Assembly: GCA_023143375.1 (NCBI GenBank)
Contig: JAGLHQ010000011.1
Location: 1 to 42,719 of the forward strand
Length of the DNA stretch: 42,719 bases
From: Planctomycetota bacterium
GTDB lineage: Bacteria > Planctomycetota > Phycisphaerae > Sedimentisphaerales > Anaerohalosphaeraceae
Reading direction: 5' to 3'
In this document: piece by piece, positions 32,538-40,314 of the stretch
How positions within the stretch are numbered: position 1 is the stretch's first letter
Layout: the number at the start of each line of letters is the position of its first letter
Program-made: the position numbers and the translations under genes
Notes under the pieces: generated by a model
What the model was told of the DNA's origin: nothing
The model's database searches: none
Seen by the model: only the letters and a program-made list of their open reading frames with translations

Positions 32538-34711
32538 CAATCGAGCCCTATCCTCAGCACCCCATAGTTGATAACGACGCTGGTGAGGTTAGCGTTCCCT
32601 GGCAACGATACTTTCAGCAAGTTTCAAACAATGTCGTCACCGGTGCGGTAGGTTCTGTTTTCGGGCGCACCGGTTCGGTTGTGGCGGTAACAGGCGACTA
32701 TACTTGGGCCCAGATCAACAAATCAACGTCGAGCATAGCTGACATAACAACAAGAAGCCATGCACTTCTCACAGACGTAGGCTCTAATACTCACGCACAA
32801 ATAGATTCACATATTAGCGATGCGACCTTACATTTTGCGGTAGGGAGTATAGATCATGGAAGTATCGCCGGATTAGGCGACGACGATCACCCACATTATT
32901 TTCTAGCAGATGGCACAAGAGCTTTAAGCGGGGCCCTTCAGTTAAGTGGGGATATATCACCTTCGCAAATAACAGCCAACCAAGACGACTATAATCCAAC
33001 GGGACTCTCCACTTCTTCAACGCTTAGGCTATCCACGGATGCCTCAAGAGACATCACTGGTCTGGCCGGTGGTGCTGATGGCAGAATACTTTTGATTCAT
33101 AACATAGGTTCTAACGATATTGTTTTAAAAGATGAAGACGCGAGCTCAACAGCAGGGAACCGATTTGCCTTAAATGCTGACGTCACCGTTCTTGCCGATA
33201 ATCTTGTTATCTTGCAATACGATTCAACCTCTGCGCGTTGGCGGGTAGTGGCGGGCGGGGGTGGCGCTGGTGGTGGTGGCGCAGTTGAAATCGTCACGCC
33301 TACTCTTACAAATAAGTCGGGAGCAAGCACAGTCGTAGGCTATGTCTATCGCCTTGACCCCGACAACGATGATAGCTTTGATTACGGCTCTGAGGATGAA
33401 GACGCGCCAGTTATCGTCGCAAATTCTGTAATTACTAATAACTCGTCTGGTGAAGTCGTTATCTCTGGCTATGAAGATGTCTATGTCACGGGAGATACCA
33501 ACAGGGGCGACTATCTTTATTTTTCAGCTACGAACGGACAGGCCAAGCCGTCAACAATAAGAAAAGATGGGGCGTTTGCGATTGCGACGGCATCCAGATC
33601 GGGGGCGGGTGTTGTTAAGGCGTTCATTTTTGAACAGGATAGCATAAGAAAATGGTCTTGGACGGACGAGCCCACATGGAGAGGAAGTGTGCCACTACCG
33701 ATTTTAGGTGGCGAGAACATTCCTAAAATCTCTGCTCTAAATCCAATCATTGAAAGAGGAGTAAGCGGGAATTGGGATGATACTATAATACAAGTAAGCA
33801 CCGTTGTAATTTCTGATAATGAGGTTAAGGTTTATTATCTTGGGTATGACGGCACTAACTTTGCAATTGGTTTGGCACAATGCCCTTTAAAAGATATTGT
33901 AACAGGGCCGTATGTAAAGAATACAGATATTGGAACGGGCGTAAACGCTGGTCGCATAATGACCTCTGGCATAGCTTGGGAGGGTGGGCGAGTCGCTCTC
34001 CCTGTTGTCATTTATGACCCCGAAGCACCTGACAATGATACGCTACATACTGGTGACTATAAATATAAAATGTTTTATGTCGGCAGTCTCGCCTTGAGTG
34101 GCGTAGGGATAGGCTACGCCTATTCAACAGACGGTATTACCTTTACAAAGTACGCAAGCAACCCAATCATCACCGAAACCTTATGGACTCCCAACCTCGC
34201 AGGCAGTACGGCTATGACTGTTATTAAATTAGGTAGAACTTATTATCTAGCTTATGCTGATACAGCAAGAACTATAAGCGTATCTGCTTCGGAAGACCCC
34301 ACGAGTTGGGTGGTGGGCGATTTACTTGGAACGATAGTTTCAAAAGGGGGCGGTGGGTCTTGGGATGCGTTTGATGTGGCGAGTCCAGCTTTTTATCATA
34401 ATTCTGGAATTATATATCTCTCTTATAGAGGAGTAAATACAGGCGACACCACAAGAAAGATAGGGTTGGCTGTTATAACGCTAAAAGATTTAGTTACCGG
34501 AAGTGTATCGGCCAGTAAGTTTTCATTTAATCCGATTCTTAGCTTATCAAATCCTGGGAGCGAGTCGTGGGATGCGGGGAGAAATTGGTCTAATATTATT
34601 GTGCAGGTTGACAATATTTTTTATTTTTTCTTTACTGCATCCGATGGCGTAAGTACCGCAAATAGAAGTATTGGTATCGCCTATATAGCGAATGACGGGA
34701 GAACGATATAA
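32534..34711 (+). CDS. Tail fibre or receptor-binding protein with a glycosidase-like propeller
   Basis: This 725-residue protein begins TIEPYPQHPIVDNDAGEVSV, a short N-terminal attachment motif found in other phage fibres. The middle has beta repeats (SHISDATLHFAVGSIDHG, then DDDHPHYFLADGTRALSG) and a Gly-rich linker near residue 250. Residues 395-725 have the repeating W-D and S-x-D-G-x-x-F blocks of five-bladed beta-propellers of the GH43/GH32/GH130 type, which bind or cut glycans. Catalytic residues cannot be assigned. It is probably a second receptor-binding protein besides the beta-helix tailspike. Confidence 0.75.
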   Translation: MTIEPYPQHPIVDNDAGEVSVPWQRYFQQVSNNVVTGAVGSVFGRTGSVVAVTGDYTWAQINKSTSSIADITTRSHALLTDVGSNTHAQIDSHISDATLHFAVGSIDHGSIAGLGDDDHPHYFLADGTRALSGALQLSGDISPSQITANQDDYNPTGLSTSSTLRLSTDASRDITGLAGGADGRILLIHNIGSNDIVLKDEDASSTAGNRFALNADVTVLADNLVILQYDSTSARWRVVAGGGGAGGGGAVEIVTPTLTNKSGASTVVGYVYRLDPDNDDSFDYGSEDEDAPVIVANSVITNNSSGEVVISGYEDVYVTGDTNRGDYLYFSATNGQAKPSTIRKDGAFAIATASRSGAGVVKAFIFEQDSIRKWSWTDEPTWRGSVPLPILGGENIPKISALNPIIERGVSGNWDDTIIQVSTVVISDNEVKVYYLGYDGTNFAIGLAQCPLKDIVTGPYVKNTDIGTGVNAGRIMTSGIAWEGGRVALPVVIYDPEAPDNDTLHTGDYKYKMFYVGSLALSGVGIGYAYSTDGITFTKYASNPIITETLWTPNLAGSTAMTVIKLGRTYYLAYADTARTISVSASEDPTSWVVGDLLGTIVSKGGGGSWDAFDVASPAFYHNSGIIYLSYRGVNTGDTTRKIGLAVITLKDLVTGSVSASKFSFNPILSLSNPGSESWDAGRNWSNIIVQVDNIFYFFFTASDGVSTANRSIGIAYIANDGRTI

Positions 34712-34712
34712 A

Positions 34713-35093
34713 ATGATAGTTATAATTTCTCGCCAAATCATTACTGATTTTGTAGATGAATGGAATGTGGAATTTACCATTGATGGCCTCGTAGGTTCAA
34801 GGGTAATCCCCTATAGCGAAGGACAGACAGATCAAGATGCCCTCACCTATTTAAATGCACGTTACGTTGATAGCTTAAAGGGCGCAAGAGATACGCATGA
34901 GCGCGATCTATTAAATTCTCTTAAGGAAATAGACCATTCGGGGATAAATATTTCAGCAATTACGGTTCAGGATATTTTCAGCAAGATAGATACTTGGTTC
35001 CCTGATGGACAAGTTATAAGTCCTTTAAGAATCCGACAGGCTTTGAAGTTTATTATAAAGCTCTTAATTCAAGTAGCGAAAGGAAAAAAATAG
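34713..35093 (+). CDS. Last late gene, hypothetical
   Basis: This frame has 126 residues from the ATG at 34713, or 133 from an ATG at 34692 that would overlap the fibre gene. Neither has a clear ribosome binding site. The N-terminal 60 residues look alpha/beta, the rest helical with a basic end. It may be a chaperone or subunit of the preceding fibre, by position only. Confidence 0.6.
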   Translation: MIVIISRQIITDFVDEWNVEFTIDGLVGSRVIPYSEGQTDQDALTYLNARYVDSLKGARDTHERDLLNSLKEIDHSGINISAITVQDIFSKIDTWFPDGQVISPLRIRQALKFIIKLLIQVAKGKK

Positions 35094-35113
35094 CAGAATT
35101 AAACTCACCCCCT

Positions 35114-35150
35114 GGGGCGGGATACCGGTTTGGGCTACCGGCCCCGCCCC
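35114..35150. terminator. Strong stem-loop between convergent operons
   Basis: GGGGCGGG (35114-35121) pairs with CCCGCCCC (35143-35150), and an inner CCGG/CCGG stem closes the loop. It lies between the stop of the late rightward block and the stop of the leftward recombination block, where a two-way terminator is expected. No long T-run follows on either side. Confidence 0.65.
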
Positions 35151-35160
35151 TTCCGCCTTA

Positions 35161-35907
35161 CTAGATCAATTCTCCGTCTATAGGCTCTTTAGCAGGCTCC
35201 TCGGACTCCTGAGCACCCTTTACGATATTGCCGGCGTGTGTGCCGTCTTCGGGCGCAACCTCTATGAACACGTCGGCCTTATCGGTAATGTCCTTGGCTT
35301 CTTCCTGGGAGAACATGCCCATAAGAATCTCTGGAGCATAGAGCCGGCCAAAGAACGCCGCCGCTCGATACCGTAGCATGAGGGCCGGCATGGTCTTCCA
35401 TTTACTGCCGTCCTTGCCGTACCAACCTTCGGCCTTAGCCATTGTGATTGTTACCGGTGGGCCTTCGAGAACGTCTCCGCTTTCAAGCTCGGTGGCGACG
35501 GCGAAGCAAGACCAGGTATCTGTGCCTTCTTTACCGCCGATTACAAACCGCAGGTCTGAAAACTTGCGTGTGCCGTCTGCTTTCTTGACGCTATTTATGA
35601 CGCCGATAATAAAAGCTGATCCCCATGAGGGCTTACCCTTTATGATGTGAAGATTTTGCATTACGGCCAAGGGACTCGCGCCGGTTCTGCTTGCCATTTC
35701 GAGGGCCACTACGCAGTTGGCCGGTTTCTGCCTGTAAGCCATCGGAACCATATCAGAGCTTGCCAGCATTTGAGCCTGCTTCTTCAAGAACTCATAACCG
35801 GCCTCGTCCTGAAAGCCGGCTATCGCACTGTCGGGCCCTCCGGTGGTCGCTAGGGCTTTTTCTTCGTCAGTCTTGCCTGTCGGTTCCGTTGTCGGTTCCT
35901 TCGTCAA
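35161..35907 (-). CDS. recT: RecT-family single-strand annealing protein
   Basis: This 248-residue recombinase coats single-stranded DNA made by the exonuclease and anneals it to a partner. The RecT core is plain: KPANCVVALEMASRTGASPL, NLHIIKGKPSWGSAFIIG, then EGWYGKDGSKWKTMPALMLR and YRAAAFFGRLYAPE. The TTG at 35907, with AAAGGAGG six bases upstream, is the likely start. An upstream ATG would add 15 residues with no such site. The gene overlaps the previous one by 41 bases. It pairs with the YqaJ exonuclease. Confidence 0.9.
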   Translation of the reverse strand: MTKEPTTEPTGKTDEEKALATTGGPDSAIAGFQDEAGYEFLKKQAQMLASSDMVPMAYRQKPANCVVALEMASRTGASPLAVMQNLHIIKGKPSWGSAFIIGVINSVKKADGTRKFSDLRFVIGGKEGTDTWSCFAVATELESGDVLEGPPVTITMAKAEGWYGKDGSKWKTMPALMLRYRAAAFFGRLYAPEILMGMFSQEEAKDITDKADVFIEVAPEDGTHAGNIVKGAQESEEPAKEPIDGELI

Positions 35908-36112
35908 CTTTGGCCTCCTTTCTGGCGTCCTCGATGGGGTTCTCTGTCTCACAGGCTATTATGATGTCGTCTTGGCTGGCTACGCAGGACTCAAGATAAT
36001 CTTGCATAACGTGGCGCTCGGCCTGAGCCCTTGAACTTGCACGGACGTAATGCACTGAATTAGGAGTGTCGCCCTTCTTTACCGTTACCTTATAAATCCT
36101 TGAAGCTGTCAT
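35867..36112 (-). CDS. Small hypothetical protein upstream of recT
   Basis: This 81-residue protein starts after AAAGGAG. It has an alpha/beta core (IYKVTVKKGDTPNSVHYVRA then a helix) and a very acidic tail (EDARKEAKVDEGTDNGTD) that overlaps the recT start region. The fold resembles small phage proteins of unknown role. It is in the recombination operon. Confidence 0.65.
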   Translation of the reverse strand: MTASRIYKVTVKKGDTPNSVHYVRASSRAQAERHVMQDYLESCVASQDDIIIACETENPIEDARKEAKVDEGTDNGTDRQD

Positions 36113-36140
36113 TGTTGCTCTCCTTTCGGCGGGCTAGAGG

Positions 36141-36413
36141 TTAAAGTTCGATGCGCTCTGTAATCTTGTCAATATCTTTACTGATGCGACGCGCTAAATC
36201 TACAGACTGGTGAATCTTGCCGGCAAGTTCAGACGACACTTCTGTTTCAGGCTTTAAATCGCTTTCTGGAACATGAGTAATCCCTCGCATCGCCGGTTCA
36301 ATTCTATTTTCAAGACGTCCTACAGATCCAGCAATATCACTTAAAGCGTCCTCCAAGAGCTTTAATTCTCTCGGCACTTCTGCCTCTCTTGATGCTGTTG
36401 GCTCTCCACTCAT
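36141..36413 (-). CDS. Coiled-coil hypothetical protein
   Basis: This 90-residue protein follows AAGGAAGGAG. Helical segments at residues 14-40 and 65-90 with heptad-like leucines suggest a coiled coil. It has no cysteines. It lies between the exonuclease and recT genes, so it may modulate recombination. No family is recognised. Confidence 0.62.
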   Translation of the reverse strand: MSGEPTASREAEVPRELKLLEDALSDIAGSVGRLENRIEPAMRGITHVPESDLKPETEVSSELAGKIHQSVDLARRISKDIDKITERIEL

Positions 36414-36415
36414 TG

Positions 36416-37372
36416 CTATTCTCCTTCCTTCTCATAAACCTTGAAGCTCCTATAGCCCTTCCGTCCTCCGTAGCTGTCGCCAACCATATCCTCGGTGATA
36501 ACCGTTGCCGGAGCGCCCTTCACCATGCCACAATGAAGCGTGTAGGGGCCTGCAAGTATCTTATTGTAGTCGTCGCCGATCAACTCCAGAATTCTCGCTT
36601 TGGTAGCCTTCTTCTCATCTTCATCTTTCTTGAGGATTTTGCTTATATTGGTGTAATCTGCGAGGGCTTCCGCTAGGCCCTCATCTTCGCTCTCCAAGAC
36701 CTTCGCCCCCGCGCTCTGGTGCAGACTCACGATAAACTCGGCATCCCTCAAGTAGTTCGGCTCGGGAGGCGTGCCGGCGTCGATCTTCTTCCAGAACTCC
36801 CGTACGGCCTTGCGGAGCCCTGCGCCTACCTCACGGTCCCTGTCGCGGTAGATGAACTTCGGCTCGTTACCACCGACAAGGGCACATATCAGGGTCCACT
36901 CGACGTCGGCCACTTCCATTTGATGCTGGACTTGTAGCTCGATGTGGTCCGGAGCCTCAAAGTCGCCCCACTTATTGCGCCAGATCAGACCGTCCACGTT
37001 CTTGATCTCAAGATTGCCAGGGCCCTTCGGATGGTTGACGATACGAAAGTCAAAGCTGGAGCCCATGCGTGGCTCCTCGCTGTGCCGTAGATATTGATTG
37101 ACGGCCCTGATCTGGACGTCGAGGTCTTCGGCTATACCCTTGGCGATTGCGTGCTCAAGGCGCTTGCCCCATACAACGCGCTCGTTCTCCTCGAAGGTGT
37201 CGGGTGCGAGGCCAACCTTGATATAATAGAGCTCGTACTCGGTCATGTACGGGCTTAAGCTCGCCTGAGTGACAGGGTTGGTAAATAGCGACGACACCTC
37301 CGTACTGGTCACGTCCTCTTTGCGGAGCTTAAGCCACTCGGCCTTCGTGTCTGGTGAGAATGGTATGGGCAT
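36416..37372 (-). CDS. YqaJ-type recombination exonuclease
   Basis: This 318-residue nuclease of the PD-(D/E)XK superfamily resects DNA ends for the RecT partner. Visible motifs are the N-terminal R-x-x-D-V-T-S-T-E-V-S-S segment, E73 in GKRLE, D108 in GSSFDF, E122 and K124 in LEIK, and Q149 in QVQHQM. These match the lambda-exonuclease/YqaJ core. The C-terminal 100 residues hold a helical segment and a basic tail. It starts after AAGGAGG. Confidence 0.87.
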   Translation of the reverse strand: MPIPFSPDTKAEWLKLRKEDVTSTEVSSLFTNPVTQASLSPYMTEYELYYIKVGLAPDTFEENERVVWGKRLEHAIAKGIAEDLDVQIRAVNQYLRHSEEPRMGSSFDFRIVNHPKGPGNLEIKNVDGLIWRNKWGDFEAPDHIELQVQHQMEVADVEWTLICALVGGNEPKFIYRDRDREVGAGLRKAVREFWKKIDAGTPPEPNYLRDAEFIVSLHQSAGAKVLESEDEGLAEALADYTNISKILKKDEDEKKATKARILELIGDDYNKILAGPYTLHCGMVKGAPATVITEDMVGDSYGGRKGYRSFKVYEKEGE

Positions 37373-37384
37373 TATTTGGCCTCC

Positions 37385-37723
37385 TTAACATTTTTTGCCG
37401 TGTTTATGTGGACGGGTTTTATTGTATGCCATTTTCACTTTAATAGCTTCTTCAAGGTCAAGCCCTAAATCGTCGGCAAGATGACATATTCGGATAAGGG
37501 CATCAGCAAGTTCAACGGTAAAGCCTGCTGGTTTTTGCTTAGTAAGACCCTCTGTATAGGTAGTCGTTATTGGCATCTCTGGGTTGCGATATTCTTCTAA
37601 GGCTTCGCTGATTTCACTATGAATAAGACATAAAGCCTTCGGTATATCGGCCTCTGTTCTAATCCCAAAGCCCTTGCTCTTTGCTGTCTTTGTTGCTTCA
37701 TTCATTATCTCTTTTATGTCCAT
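37385..37723 (-). CDS. MazG-like nucleotide pyrophosphohydrolase
   Basis: This 112-residue all-alpha protein should hydrolyse NTPs or an alarmone such as ppGpp. The signature metal ligands are E37 and E40/E41 in HSEISEALEE and E71 and D74 in VELADALIRI. MazG-like proteins are frequent in phages and may keep host nucleotide pools high. Its start shares a base with the stop of the gene upstream (TAATG). Confidence 0.82.
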   Translation of the reverse strand: MDIKEIMNEATKTAKSKGFGIRTEADIPKALCLIHSEISEALEEYRNPEMPITTTYTEGLTKQKPAGFTVELADALIRICHLADDLGLDLEEAIKVKMAYNKTRPHKHGKKC

Positions 37724-37947
37724 TATTCCTCCCCCCTTAAAGACCTCTTGTTACTATCAACTTGTCTCTGGCGCTCTTTCACAATATCCCATAATTTCTC
37801 GGCGACATAATCAAGAGTATACGCGCCAAGATGAAGGTGAACCTTGTGTTTCGGGCCTTCAAAGGTAAGCGTGCTTTTACCACTGCTGGGCGTGAAACTA
37901 CTGACATCCCAAATTTCATCGACATTGATTGTCCGTTTCTTTGTCAT
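37723..37947 (-). CDS. First gene of the recombination operon
   Basis: This 74-residue hypothetical protein follows AAAGGAGG and is the first gene downstream of the promoter at 37970-37998. It has a beta-rich N-terminal half and a helical basic end. No family is recognised. Its place suggests an early product. Confidence 0.62.
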   Translation of the reverse strand: MTKKRTINVDEIWDVSSFTPSSGKSTLTFEGPKHKVHLHLGAYTLDYVAEKLWDIVKERQRQVDSNKRSLRGEE

Positions 37948-37969
37948 ACTGCCTCCTTTCTTATTTTAC

Positions 37970-37998
37970 AATTTATCAAAGAACCTGCCCCTTGTCAA
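37970..37998 (-). promoter_or_regulatory. Leftward promoter of the recombination operon
   Basis: Read leftward, TTGACA (37998-37993), exactly 17 bases, then TAAATT (37975-37970). The expected transcription start is about 15 bases upstream of the first gene. It has the same -35 box and spacing as the other two leftward promoters. Confidence 0.82.
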
Positions 37999-38006
37999 GT
38001 TTTTTC

Positions 38007-38035
38007 TTTACATATTATCAAAGATGTGCCAATAT
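38007..38035 (+). promoter_or_regulatory. Possible rightward promoter before the tRNA-like RNA
   Basis: TTTACA (38007-38012), 17 bases, CAATAT (38030-38035). The -10 box is poor, but transcription from here would begin almost exactly at the tRNA-like element. It is back to back with the leftward promoter at 37970-37998. Confidence 0.35.
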
Positions 38036-38038
38036 TAA

Positions 38039-38229
38039 TGTGGGGTGGCGGAATAGGTAGACGCTAGACGCTGATAACGTCGAGAAGTAAAGGACGGAGA
38101 TGAACCCTTCGAGGGCTAAATAATTCTCCAAATCGTCCGCTTCAAGAAAAACATGGGCTGTTCCTAGGTGGCTAAAGCCGGTGTTGATTAAGGAAGACTA
38201 TGTAGGGTGCAAATCCCTACCCCTTACAC
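38039..38229 (+). ncRNA. tRNA-like structured RNA with a large insert
   Basis: The 5' part looks like a leucine tRNA: acceptor strand TGTGGGG (38039-38045), TG linker, D arm GCG-GAATAGGTAGA-CGC (38048-38064) and a 4-bp anticodon-like arm GACG/CGTC around loop CTGATAA (38067-38081), which would place GAT as anticodon. The 3' part has a T arm TAGGG-TGCAAAT-CCCTA (38203-38219) and CCCC to close the acceptor stem, with a TT irregularity and no encoded CCA. Between them, in place of a short variable arm, are about 120 bases forming nested stems: GAAG/CTTC (84-87/140-143), GGACG/CGTCC (92-96/134-138), GAGA/TCTC (97-100/125-128) and CCCT/AGGG (105-108/112-115), then TTCCT/AGGAA (161-165/191-195), all offsets from 38000. 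It lies 17 bases before an HTH gene. Confidence 0.6.
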
Positions 38230-38245
38230 TTAAAAAGGAGGACAC

Positions 38246-38467
38246 ATGGCAACGCCCATAGCAAAGATACTCAAGAAGCTCGACATGACGGCTTTGGCTC
38301 TCAGTGACGCGCTCGATCTCAGCGATACGACGGTCTACAAATGGACGTACTCGAAGGCTAGGCAGGGCACGGGCGGAAACATACCGCCGAAATATCACAG
38401 GCCGATCATGAGGCTCGCCAAGAAGAAGAAGGTCGAGCTAACGCCGTCAGACTTCGTGGCGCTGTAG
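38246..38467 (+). CDS. HTH DNA-binding protein
   Basis: This 73-residue basic protein starts after AAGGAGG. The segment LALSDALDLSDTTVYKWTYS is a convincing helix-turn-helix of the Cro/YdaS kind, followed by a Lys-rich helix. It follows the tRNA-like RNA and opens a rightward block. It may regulate the divergent promoter region or the structured leader. With no CI partner, a lysogeny switch is not indicated. Confidence 0.75.
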   Translation: MATPIAKILKKLDMTALALSDALDLSDTTVYKWTYSKARQGTGGNIPPKYHRPIMRLAKKKKVELTPSDFVAL

Positions 38468-38494
38468 GCCCAAAAAGAGCGAAAGGAGAATAAA

Positions 38495-38914
38495 ATGGAA
38501 CCAGACCCATCGTTAATTTTAACTGTAGGCTTGCCACGCTCAGGCAAAAGCACATGGGCGAAAAAGCAAGGGCATCCAATAGTCAATCCTGATTCAATCC
38601 GCCTAGCACTACATGGTGAGCGTTTTCTGCCTGAAGCAGAGCCAATGATATGGATGATTGTTCGTTATATGATACGGGCGTTATTTCTTGCCGGTCATAA
38701 AACGGTTATTCTTGACGCCTGCAATACAAAAGCAAAACGGCGAGACCCATGGATGGAGTTTTGCGGTCAATATGGATATATATACAAAATAGAGCTATTC
38801 AAAGCAACACCTCAAGTATGTATCCAGAGAGCGCTAGAGATGAAAGACAAAGAGATCATACCCGTCATTAATAGAATGGCGAAATCATCCGACGTGCCTT
38901 TTGGCTCTTTTTAA
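38495..38914 (+). CDS. P-loop kinase, polynucleotide-kinase-like
   Basis: This 139-residue protein has a Walker A motif, GLPRSGKST (12-20), a NPDSIR segment (31-36) and an arginine-containing C-terminal part, matching the AAA_33/T4 Pnk kinase-domain layout. It may phosphorylate 5' ends of DNA or RNA, for example in repair of cleaved tRNA, which is intriguing next to a tRNA-like RNA. No phosphatase domain or ligase is seen. The stop shares a base with the helicase ATG. Confidence 0.78.
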   Translation: MEPDPSLILTVGLPRSGKSTWAKKQGHPIVNPDSIRLALHGERFLPEAEPMIWMIVRYMIRALFLAGHKTVILDACNTKAKRRDPWMEFCGQYGYIYKIELFKATPQVCIQRALEMKDKEIIPVINRMAKSSDVPFGSF

Positions 38915-40314
38915 TGTTCACCCTCCATCCTTACCAAGAGGATATGATCCAGGGCGCACGACAAGCCCTCCGCACAGAAAACTCCATACTCTTGCAAGCT
39001 CCTACGGGGGCAGGCAAGACCGTTCTCGCTTCAACCATGCTCGGCAGAGCCAGCAAAAAGGGCCTCCGAGCGTTCTTTATCTGCCACCGAGCAGAGCTTA
39101 TCGACCAGACCGCACGAACCTTTGACGAGGTTGGTATACCTTATGGCTTTATCGCCTCGGGTATGCGACCCGATCCCTTCCAGCCAGTACAGATATGCTC
39201 CATACAGACCCTTGTAAAGCGATACCAGCGCGTGCAACGGCCAGACCTTTGCGTATGGGACGAGTGCCATCATCTCGGCGCCCGTAGCTGGGCGAGGGCC
39301 CACGACTATTACAGCGACGCAAAGCATGTCGGTTTGACCGCAACTCCCGAGAGGCTGGACGGCAAAGGGCTCAAGGCGCAGTTCTCCGAGATGGTCAAGG
39401 GCCCCTCAGTGGCATGGCTCATCGAGCACGGGTATCTCGCGGACTATAAGGTCTACGCTCCATCAAGGCCGGACCTGTCCGGCGTACATACCAAAATGGG
39501 GGACTACGCGCGGAACGAGCTTGCGACGACAATGGACGACAAGACTATTACCGGTGACGCCATGGCTCACTATCAGCGCCTTACTCCTGGTAAGCGAGCT
39601 ATCGTCTTCTGTGTCTCCATCAAACACTCTCAGCATGTCGCAGAGCAGTTCAAGGCCGCCGGCATAGAGGCCACGCACATCGATGGCAAGATGGGCAAGG
39701 TGGAGCGTAAAGCGGCTATCAGCGACTTCCGCTCGGGACGGACCAAGGTGCTATGCAACGTCGAGATTGTCGGAGAGGGCTTTGACCTGCCGGCTATTGA
39801 GGCCGCGATACTCCTACGGCCCACGCAGTCAACGGCCCTTTACCTCCAGCAAGTAGGCAGGACCCTAAGAGTTAAGCCTGACGGCGCGAAGGCTGTCATC
39901 CTGGATCATGCTGGCAACGTCATGCGCCACGGCCTACCCGACGAGGAGCGCGATTGGACGCTTGAGGGGCATAAGCGTAAGGGACGGCGGAAAGAGCAGG
40001 AGCAGAGCGTGTTCATCACGCAATGCCCTAAATGCTACTTCGTCTTTAAGCCAGCGCCAGTATGCCCTGAGTGTGGACACCGCCATATACCCGTGGGGCG
40101 CATGCCGGACACTAAGGACGGCGAGCTTGTCGAGGTGGATAAGGACGCGCTCAAGAGGCGTCGCAGGCGCGAGCGAAGCAACGCAACGACATATGAGGAC
40201 TTGGTTGCGCTCGGGCAGGAAAGAGACTACAAAGCGCCTCACACTTGGGCTCGGTATATCATAGCGGCGAGAGAGAAGAAGTTAAAAAGGATAATGTCAA
40301 GGAGGTTCGCATGA
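38914..40314 (+). CDS. SF2 helicase (DEAD/DEAH type) with zinc finger
   Basis: This 466-residue helicase of the UvsW/RecG-like SF2 group carries the usual motifs: APTGAGKT (29-36), DECHH (116-120), TATP (142-145), CVSIKH near 233-238, EIVGEGFDLP (284-293) and QQVGRTLR (312-319). A C-terminal zinc ribbon (C371, C374, C384, C387) is followed by a basic tail. It should act in replication restart, branch migration or repair. Translation is coupled to the kinase gene by a one-base overlap and to the nuclease gene by ATGA. Confidence 0.92.
   Translation: MFTLHPYQEDMIQGARQALRTENSILLQAPTGAGKTVLASTMLGRASKKGLRAFFICHRAELIDQTARTFDEVGIPYGFIASGMRPDPFQPVQICSIQTLVKRYQRVQRPDLCVWDECHHLGARSWARAHDYYSDAKHVGLTATPERLDGKGLKAQFSEMVKGPSVAWLIEHGYLADYKVYAPSRPDLSGVHTKMGDYARNELATTMDDKTITGDAMAHYQRLTPGKRAIVFCVSIKHSQHVAEQFKAAGIEATHIDGKMGKVERKAAISDFRSGRTKVLCNVEIVGEGFDLPAIEAAILLRPTQSTALYLQQVGRTLRVKPDGAKAVILDHAGNVMRHGLPDEERDWTLEGHKRKGRRKEQEQSVFITQCPKCYFVFKPAPVCPECGHRHIPVGRMPDTKDGELVEVDKDALKRRRRRERSNATTYEDLVALGQERDYKAPHTWARYIIAAREKKLKRIMSRRFA

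Noticed and set aside
38039-38229. Working tRNA-Leu gene, tmRNA or group I intron at this locus
   Set aside because: The insert is too long for a variable arm and too short for a typical group I intron, the anticodon stem is short, there is no CCA, and tmRNA end motifs are absent.
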